A DNA stretch of 11,196 nt from Phoronis pallida (Eukaryota > Phoronida > Phoronidae), in the NCBI GenBank assembly GCA_028565715.1, contig JAOXYC010214351.1:1-11196 (forward strand), read 5' to 3'. Position 1 is the stretch's first letter. Each line of letters begins with the position of its first letter. The notes below the pieces were generated by a model, which was not told the DNA's origin, made no database searches, and was given only the letters and a program-made list of their open reading frames with translations. The position numbers and the translations under genes were made by a program. Positions 1-9,400 of the stretch are shown here, one piece after another.

Positions 1-291
1 CGTATGAATACAGTAATCCGCCCGTGTAAGATAGAAAATCTTAACCTGGCTATCTTAACCTGTCGCACTAGTTTCATATGAGAAATTCATGACATGCCAC
101 TTAGATTTCATTTCTTAGCAAGTATTGTCTATCTCACTTCATACTCCAAATGTGTTAAACAACGAAAACGAAAGACACTTTCCTAGACTGTCGTCACCTG
201 ACTAATGGACTCACTCAAAGCATTTGTAAAAAAAAATGAAAATTTGCCCATTAGAATCTAAGACAAGCTAACCTGGCATTCTGACACCTAC
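1..291 (-). other. Start of the next SMCHD1-like intron (incomplete)
   Basis: It follows the donor GTAGGT of exon 292-496. No exon-like sequence is seen. An 11-bp direct repeat ATCTTAACCTG occurs at 38-48 and 52-62. Confidence 0.75.
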
Positions 292-496
292 TTTATAGAG
301 AAACTTAATTCCACCCCATTGTAGGAGACTTGGCAGTACTTGTGGTCTGATACAGAGTTCGGCACCTTAGTGTCGGGCAGTTGACCCTTCATGGCTGTGT
401 CTTTGTTGACACTGCTCGTCCAGTTCACTCGGAGGTCAGAAGCTTTCTTGGCATCAAGGGTGATCAACCGGTTAGCCTCATCTTTCATGATGAACT
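292..496 (-). CDS. SMCHD1: SMCHD1-like exon 12 of window
   Basis: The 205-nt exon has acceptor TTCATACAG and donor AAA|GTAGGT (GT at 291-290). It reads [20 protein letters not shown] then [20 protein letters not shown] and [20 protein letters not shown], ending in SFSI plus 2 nt. VNW, KGQLPDxxVPxSV and YCQVS are strongly conserved with SMCHD1. An in-frame TAG lies just past the donor, so splicing at GTAGGT is required. The next exon lies beyond position 1. Confidence 0.94.
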
Positions 497-3400
497 CTGT
501 ATGAAAAACAACAGTTTGTACAAATGAGTAATTGTTGTGAGATTTCTTTCAAATATGCAGTACTCAAACAAAATCAAGGTACATCCAATGTTCTAATAAG
601 TGACTTCGAAAAATAAAATCTAGGTTTACTGTTCAGTTGGTCACCCAAACTTGTAAAGTTTCTTTTAAATTTTCTCAATTCTAAATTTCACAATGGCACA
701 CAAAAGCCACCATTTGTTTTACTTTTTATATGGTGCACTGTAACATTTTTAACATATTTTTGGGAACAAATGTTATTATCATTAATATTATTACTTTTAT
801 TTGATTGTTACCACTACCACAATAAGCACACTGGGTGTTCGCCCAGCGAAATACAGTTTATCTTTAGAAGAAACAATTTTAAAACTTTACATTCAAGTAA
901 AATCTATTACCAAATCCAGTGAGTATCTCTCCAGCAGGTATAAGCAGTTCCTGACCATCCGTTATATTGATCCGCTTGCCTTCTCGCTCGTATGATATCT
1001 CAATAGAGGCTGGTGCCGTACTAGGCTCAACAGTAACGGTCCTTATTACAGCAGTAACACCCTTTAGTCCCTGAAGAAAAGTGGAATAATATGGTTGTTT
1101 CAGTTTTCAGTTAATATGAGTTTGGCTTGAATTTTTTGAAAAACTGGACATTGGATGACTTATAATCTAAGTAAAGCTTTTGTGAAAAGATTAATACAAC
1201 CTGTCTCTATTTAAACTACTTTTTTATTCCACATTTTGGGTGTTTTTTGATCCTTTTCAAAAAAATCCCAATCCTCGATTTGTTATTGCCTAGTAAAATA
1301 TACACCTAAAGGGTCTTGAAAAATTGGCTTGTCTTATGCTTCAGGAATCTTTTTCTCAATTTCTGTAGAACTAGCATAAAATTTAGCATCACACATAGCC
1401 TTATAATCCAAAAAACACAACTCATGAATTGCCAAAAAGCAAATAACAAAATGTTGAACAATAAATGATTTGAAGCAATCAACTATAACCGAAGGTCTAC
1501 CTGCCTCAATCATTGGAGATTTCCGAGCATGCAAAGTTGTCTAGGTGAATGAAAATAAGTTAAGTGGGGGCAACAAATTTAGTGTCTGATTATAATGGAT
1601 GTAAGAGATGGAAAGCGACATCAATTATCAGGAAGCTTGAAGTTTCTCAAAACAAGCGCCTATGTTAGATTTTGAGAATATTTTGGCTCGACAGAATAAC
1701 AATTGAAAGCCTTCATCAAAAAGATAGAGCCGGGCCAATGAGCAGTATTGTGAAGTGACAAGATGGTTGGGACACGTCAAGCAGGCCAGAGACTGTTGTC
1801 GGTGGTATTCTCTTGCAGAGGCCCTGTGAGCCACTTAGGCCAGAAGAAGACTAAGTAGAAAGTAATAAGGTTTTGTGGGGCTATAAAATTGGTTACGATA
1901 TCAACCAATAAAAGGAAAGTGAAATATCAAAGAAAACAAAAAATATCAAAGTCATAGGTCGTAACTAAGCAATGTAAGATTACCAACTTTTGGAGTAGGT
2001 AAATTTTTTTGATAACTTGAATCTTTTTTCAAAACAACTCATTTGCACAGAGGTCATAAAATATGTGACAAAATAGATTCATATAAAACTAGTGAACAGA
2101 CATGTTCTTAAAGCAGGTTAAAAGTGGTTCTTTCACCAGGATTTATTTTGTAATATCTGTGTATTGTTTGGCAAAATGTCTTTATACGCTTTATACTCAG
2201 CTCAAACCAAATAGGTGTTTCCATGACCCCTCTCACCTGTAGCTCAAGGGTTGCATTGATCTTAGTGACCCCCTTCATGTGTTTCAGTGTTAGTGGTGTC
2301 CCAGTGATGCTACCCTCACCATGGTGAGAGATGTTCTGCTTGTATGTAGGAAGGTCATCTCCTCCGCTAAACTGTAATGACATTATGTATAGCCATATTA
2401 GATTTTTACCAGACTGATTACAAAACTGTTACCAAATTGTTACCAGACAGTTACCAAGATGAGATGCAAAATTGCAACAAAAAAAACAATGAACCCCAAC
2501 AGTACAAGTTACTCTGAATCTTGTTGGTAATCACATTCTAATGACAAAAAATGGAAACAGTATTTCTTGTCATGTTAGAAAATACATCAATCAAAACTTG
2601 CTTTCTTAAAAGTTTCTTTTTGTGAATATCACATTAGCCTATTTTCAATTGGAGATATACTATACAAAAGTGATTCCTACCTTACACACAGCTGTTAGAT
2701 TTGTCTGTGTTGTGGTATTGCCCGCCATATCTTGTGCACAAACGTAAAACTCCACCGACTGTCCGTTCTCTATACTGCACTCTTCAGGGGTCACAACAAG
2801 CTTGCTGGGTAAACCAGGTAGCAGACGGATCTTCAATGTCTGCGTCTCTTTCTTTAGACCAGGAACTTTGACCACGAGGCTATAACTCTGGTTTGAGGAA
2901 GAAAAGTATCCGTGAAATGCATATTTCGGTTATCAGAATAACAGAGCACACACATTCCAAAGAAGCGTGAGATTTCATACGAAACAGACTTTTAATTGTT
3001 TCAGTTTCTAGATTCTAAACACAGATAAAGAACAGAATGAATAATAAGGAACAGAACGAGAAATTTGACAAAACACACATGTTGGAACATGAAAAGAGAT
3101 TTACCATCACCAATAAGCATCTCACAGTAAGATACTGACAGGAGATATATGTTATGGGACGAGTGGCCTCTCGATTCTTTAGTTTAAAAAAACAAAAGAA
3201 TTGAGATTGGGTTCTGGAAAATCTGGGGAGCTGCTGTGGCTTGTTCCTTGTTGTGAAATTTGTGTTGTGCCATGTTGGGATGTAGTGAGTTGGTATAGTC
3301 AGGGCTTGGAATGACCCAGCATAAAAAGTCTTACACTACTCCCAGAAACCATGCTTCATGCCCTACATTTTACTTATTGATGATTGCTCTTCCAATCTCC

Positions 3401-6400
3401 AACATTGAAGAGCAATCAACGAACGTTTATCTATTTATTTGGTGGAAATGCAAAAAAATCCAAAAAAAATGGAAATCCGCTGAAAATCGGAAAATTCAAA
3501 GCCTTGTATAGTGTAAGTTGTAGATTAATGGGGGTGTTCAGTCTAGCATATTGAGATATTATGGGGCATATGGCATATATGGCAACATACATTTTATTTT
3601 CCCAATTTAACCACTATGAAGACTACCCACCTTTCCTGAGACAGATGGTATCTCGCCTTGTGCTACAATGTCCATGATAATGAGTGAGTTACCTTTCACA
3701 GCTACATTCTTATATTCCAACTGGAGCCCACTAAAATATTTAAAAAACTCAGTTTTTTAAATTGGAAAACAGTACATATTTGAATGATATACAGTGTGAC
3801 AACCAATTAGGATTATATTTATTTAACAAACGATGTGATAACACAGAGTAAAATGTAAACAAGGGAAAAATATCCCCATTTAAAATCAATAAGAATGTCC
3901 AGAACAATTGAATATTTTGTTTACATTATATGATTCCAAAGTTTACACTATTGTTTTGGTTCCTCGTTTTTTTAGTTTAAAGATGGTTGCCACATTCTGC
4001 ACTACTGATCTTTTTGAGTGTTTTTTCATTTCAACAAAACACATTGTTCACTTCCATCAGCAACCAGCAGTATAGTTTTCCAAGCATCTTTGATCAAATA
4101 AAGATAAGATGCATTTATGAAGCCTTATCTGTGACATCACTGTAAAAGTCGTAAAAACAATTGCAGTGAAAATCGTTGTACATATTGTATAAAACTATAA
4201 AAAATTTAGACATGCAGCAAATATTTTTGAAAATGATATTTAGCAGAAAATTTAACTAGGGATGGCCCATCCATAGTTCTTCAAGGCTCAAAAAGTCATT
4301 GTTGAGCCAGAAAGTATAGGATATTCCAAGTACGGTGCATGCAGTTCTAAATAATATGCAAGTTTCACTGTGATTTATTTTTATGACTTTTATGGCCATA
4401 TTGAGGCTTATGCATCTTTAATCCAATCCCTTGTATTCTGCAAATATTTGAAGCCAATCTTTCATTTTCAAACATTTTCATTAAAAGGACTGGCCTACTG
4501 CCATCAACACTATCCTAACCCAATAAATTCTACTTACGAGGCTTCAAGCACAGGTTTCAAGGAGTTAGTAGGTTTCGATGGATTACCAAACTCATCTTGA
4601 AACTCAAGAGGGATCTGGAATGGAGAACCAACTCTGAATGGGCCATCAAGTAAACCGACTGTGAACTTGTTTGGATCAGCCTCTGCAAAATACCAAAATA
4701 TATGATAAATACGCTGTGAATTCTCATTATTGGGACATGGTGCATTATGCAACTGCATAGAAAATCGAAAAGTATGGATGTTACAAGTTTTGCTCGTCTT
4801 AGGACCTTTTACTATCTATTGGACAACTTTTGTTTAATGGTGTTGCTTGTGTGAGGAATATTTACTCAGGGAAAATGAAAGGACATTTCGATTCCCAGTT
4901 CAGTTCGGATTTTTTCTGTCTTTTCAAATTCATCGACAGAAATAAAGATTTTTAACTCTCAAATCACCCTTGGATTTGACCACTCTTGATTAATATACAG
5001 TCAATGCACAATTTCATCAATTCAACTTTTAAGTTTAAGTCATTTAAAAACCAAGGAGGTTAAGAACTATTTCATTGTTGAGGGAACTAGGTCACTAATG
5101 ATGTGATCATATGGTTGCCTAGTAACCAGATAAATAATAATTCATATAAGGACCAGAACATCCTATAATAAGTTCTAGATTAATAAACCTTAAATCACAC
5201 AACTTCTCTGCTTGTGTGCATCATTTCATGCTAAACCACTCAACCACTTCCGCATTTTTTTTTTTTTTTTTAAACTCATACACCGCTACTTACAAATGTA
5301 GAATTATCAATTTTTGAAATACAACGTTTTCATCCGTAGTTTTTACTCAGTTTAATAATGTTTCGTTGCCAATTCGTGTAACTATCTTCATTCTTTATCG
5401 AAAACACAAAGTTAATACATTACAGGTGATCTCAGTTTTCTTGTCACCCTCAAGATATTTCATCAAGTCACAGTAGGCCGCCTGTATAAAAATTTCCAGA
5501 AGAAGCGAAGGTTGTTATTTGTTCAGATGACTGTAAGGATGCAATATGTATCAACAATTTCAACGCAATTGACCTCATTCAATAGTTGATAATTTCACAT
5601 TCGTAAGTAGTGATGTATAACAGTTACTTTAAATAATACAATCATATATTCCGAAAATTCAAACAAGCTCTGTTCATTTCAGGATTTTTGTCTAATAGAA
5701 TTTGCAACCCTACCTGTGACGGTGAATTTTAGAACATGAGCAGGTAGTTCCTTCTCTGCGAACTTGTTAGCTCCACTTTCGTTAAGGACAGCTTGCAGCT
5801 TGAGTGTGTGACTGCCAAGATTCTTGACATTTTCTGAAAAAAGATGACATAAAGAAAGAATGCAACTTAGGATATAATGTCATCTCAATTCATTAAAAGA
5901 TAATTGTCTCATCCAAAAAAAATCTAAATGAGCTTCACTCAGAATGTTGAACTCCTGTATTATACCTTTGTCTAGTAATGCAGACAGGTGGCGCCCTATG
6001 AGTTGTACAACTTGAATATGAGATTTCTCAAATGAGATGAAAAGATCTTGGATTTTTAAGAAATGTTCAATGACTTAGACATATCTCGTAATCAAGATGT
6101 ACAACTAAACACCATCTTTTTATATGTAAGCACAACCTGCAAATTTCCAATGAACCACTTTATACCACAAGAAAATGAGAATATCATTTTCGAAGAACTC
6201 CAGTATAATGCATCACATAAATGCATTTATCCTAACAATACAATTCGACCTTTTTTGAAAAAAAAACCTACCCATCTTTCTGAACCAGTAACCCCAGGAT
6301 TTCCCAAACTGGCTGATATGTGATACGATCTCTTCATCGCCATCAGGTGCTAAAAAAAGAATGACAAATTCTCTCATAGTTTGCACACTCTCATAAAGTA

Positions 6401-9400
6401 CACACACTATAAAACATACAGTTCTCTTAGACTAAGGAAGTTTTGGAAATCAATAGTTTGTGCAATGAAAGCAACAAGTTTTATTTATTCTTCCACAATA
6501 AAACTAAGCTAAGCGTAGAAATCAAATACAGTTCTTGTACAAATACATATTACACAACTCGTTTTTTGTGGACAGAAGTCTGACCCTTGCTTTCTCAGTT
6601 TTTCTACAATTAATTTGAAAATATTGAAAGAATCTGAAATCTTTTAGAATTGTTGAAAAATGTACTCATTAAGATGCAGCAGGGTCAAAATATTTACAGT
6701 TACTATTCATCCTTAAGTATTACCATGCCATATAATCTTGAGCTCAACAAGCAGTTTAGCAACGCGTGATCCAGGTAGTTTACTGATCTCTTCACCCTTA
6801 CGATTCACAATATTCACCTTGATGGCACCTGTCAATCAAACAGAAAGTTATATGAGGTACATGTAACCAACAACAGTTACAACAGTGATGAGAATTACAT
6901 ACTATCAACATTGTGAAGTAAACATTTTTTACAAATAAATGTATAATATATGACTTTAACATGGTCTAATTGCTTTGAGCAAACATATCTTCATGTGAAG
7001 AGGTGCATCACAGCGCCACTGACATGGGGTAATATATATTCTGGCTTATAGCGTTAAAATTAGCACAGATATTACTAGGACCACATTGGGGTAGCTGTTT
7101 AAGCACAACTGTCATTAAAATAGTGAACCCCGGTTTGATTCCCAGTCGGGTTCTGAATTTTTCTGTCTTTTCAAATTTATAAATTAACATTTTTTTATTT
7201 TTTGATAAATATGCCAATTCATACTTAAAACACCATTTTAAATAATAATGATGCAATAAAGCAGCTAAGTTGTTCTTATCAAGGTACAACTCATGATAAC
7301 AGAAAACTTGAACCTACACATCTTATCAATAAACCCCCTGACCTCTTCAGTCGGCAACACATGGTCAAAACCCTATCAGCAAGATAACAACAGGACTGGT
7401 ATAGTCTGAACTGGAGTTTTATCAGGTATATACCTACAACACACCTTACTTTCAATATCAAACAAGCTGAACCTTACAGACAGCATGCAGAGTGGTGCCA
7501 GTCTACCACCAGAGGCCTCCGTCATTACACGGGAATTCTTGACAAAGCTGATGACTAATGTGAAGAAGGGGAATGTTGTGATAGAAAAGTTTACCGTTTC
7601 ACCTGGGAGCACCAAGGGTAAGGTTTTATTATAGGTGAAGGTGGGCAGTCTACTTTTGGAATGAAGTAAGCTCAGGGACCAGCTTCATATAACCCTTTTA
7701 AAATCGTCAAAACAATGTTTTTGGCACCAACCAAGATTCAAATTCATCAAATGTTTAAAGTTAAATGTAAGATGAGCATAACCTGACAATTGTAATAAAG
7801 AGTGACATTTTATGTATTTCCTGACAATGGGGCTAGTTGGCAAACTAAGAACTCATCAGATGGCTATTGTATTATGTGGTATAACCTGGTTCCTAGCGGC
7901 TGATCTTAGGCATGACCAGGCTGCTCCTCTGTAAACAATGGCTTTACTGACGCATGCGCTATGCTGGTTTACCACATAATACACTGCGCCACCTTTTGGT
8001 CAACTAGCCCCATTGTAGTACATCAAAATCGTCAAAACAATGTTTTGGCACCAAGCAAGATTCAAATTCATGAAACATTTAAACTAAATGTGAGATGAGT
8101 ATAACTGGACAATTGCAGTCAGTCAGTTTGAATTATAAAGTATCAATTTGAAGGCATAGAAAATCTTCTTCTAGGGAGGCGCAAGCTTGACAGAGATCGT
8201 AAAGGACCAAGACACTAAATGGATTGTAAGTTCCAGAAGGATTTCAATACAAACATTCAGTATTATTTTTTTCAGGAGAAAACTATTCAAGTATTCTACT
8301 CAAGGTTGAAGTAATTTCTCAAGTTAACAAGAGGAAGGAAGTGGATAATGTTGTTATTAAGATTGTGGAGGAACATGCACGACACTGGACACTCCATGTA
8401 AGCAGATCCTTCGCCAAGGAAGATCAGTTCTATACACACCTCATTCCATCCATGGTCGGGGGCCAGGCACAAAGAAACATTGAGAACATTGTGTGGCCTA
8501 GTGTACCACAGTGTTACCATAGTACAGTGGATGAAAAAAATGGGATTATCGTATTAGAAGACTTGAGTATCAAAGGGTACAAGACAATTGACACCAACAA
8601 AGATTTAGATTTCGATCATTGCAAGCTGGTGATGGGAGAATTGGCAAAGATCCATTCACTTTCATTTTTAATTAAAGAAAGACTTCATGATAATGCTGAA
8701 TATTGGTACATTTTTCATGAAGCCTTCTACAACAATGAATCAGAAAAGCAATATCTACCCCTCCTTCAAGTCTCGTTTACAGCCGGGGTAAGAGAAGCTA
8801 CAAAACATGTGTCTGATCCATCAACGAGACACAAGATCGAACAATTTCTTGCAGTTGATCTATACAAAACAGTAGAGTGGTTACTAAAACCACAAGAACC
8901 ATTCTCGGCAATATGCCATGGCGATATGTGGCAAGGTAATATCTTATTTAGCTATGACAGGAAAACCAGTAAGCCATGTGACGTGAAATTCATCGACTTC
9001 CAGGCTATCAGATACGCACCAATCACATCTGACCTCTCAACGTTCTTTTACACGAGCACTACAGGTCAACAGCGTGATCGCTATCTGCATGGTCTTTTAC
9101 ATTATTACCACCAATGTCTCGCTACTCATTTGGTAGAACTGGGATTCGATAAAGCTCCATTCACATTTCAGGAATTGCTTGAAAACTTTTACGAGAGAAA
9201 ATTATGCGGTATGCTGATAGCGTGTATGTTTATGCCCATAATGCATTGCAATGAAGGTGGACACGTGGACGTAGGTGAGAGAGACCAAGACAAGCTTATG
9301 AAACTGCTCATTATCGCACTGCAAGCAAATTTCCATGTTGTCAAAAAGATTGAAGCAATTGTCCTGGAAGCCATTCAAGATTGTCAATTTTAAGAAAGAC

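Larger units (their letters stand above)
2888..3630 (-). other. SMCHD1-like intron (743 bp) with hAT-like element
   Basis: GT at 3630-3629, AG at 2889-2888. The 207-bp element at 3300-3506 accounts for over a quarter of it; the rest is unremarkable. Confidence 0.8.
4683..5713 (-). other. SMCHD1-like intron (1031 bp) with SINE-like tail, T-run and X-box motif
   Basis: GT at 5713-5712, AG at 4684-4683. It contains a 17-T run at 5255-5271, a repeat tail at 4888-4931 shared with 7134-7178, and an RFX-type motif at 5114-5126. No coding sequence seen. Confidence 0.8.
7618..8275 (+). other. EcKL intron (658 bp)
   Basis: It begins GTAAGG and ends TTTTTTTCAG. Nearly half is repeat: a 193-bp inverted-repeat element flanked by two related ~92-bp segments. 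Phase 1; removal joins Gly45. Confidence 0.88.

Noticed and set aside
801-995. Plus-strand open frame of 64 codons
   Set aside because: It overlaps host exon 911-1070 in antisense and has no recognisable protein character.
4285-4308. 7-bp hairpin GGCTCAA/TTGAGCC
   Set aside because: Too short to separate from chance in a 11-kb window.
5255-5271. Run of 17 T as the poly(A) tail of a minus-strand retroelement
   Set aside because: No element body or target duplication could be recognised next to it.
6063-6323. Plus-strand open frame of 86 codons
   Set aside because: It runs antisense into host exon 6272-6349, is low in complexity and resembles no family.
7008-7289. Minus-strand open frame of 93 codons
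   Set aside because: It lies in the host intron, covers the SINE-like tail, has no splice context, and neighbouring host exons already join in frame.
7376-7615. Minus-strand open frame of 79 codons
   Set aside because: It is the antisense shadow of the first coding exon of the EcKL gene.
8341-9393. EcKL as an unspliced gene starting at 8341
   Set aside because: The codon there is GTG, and the frame is open upstream to a clear acceptor at 8275. The spliced form adds the expected glycine-rich GENYSS strand.
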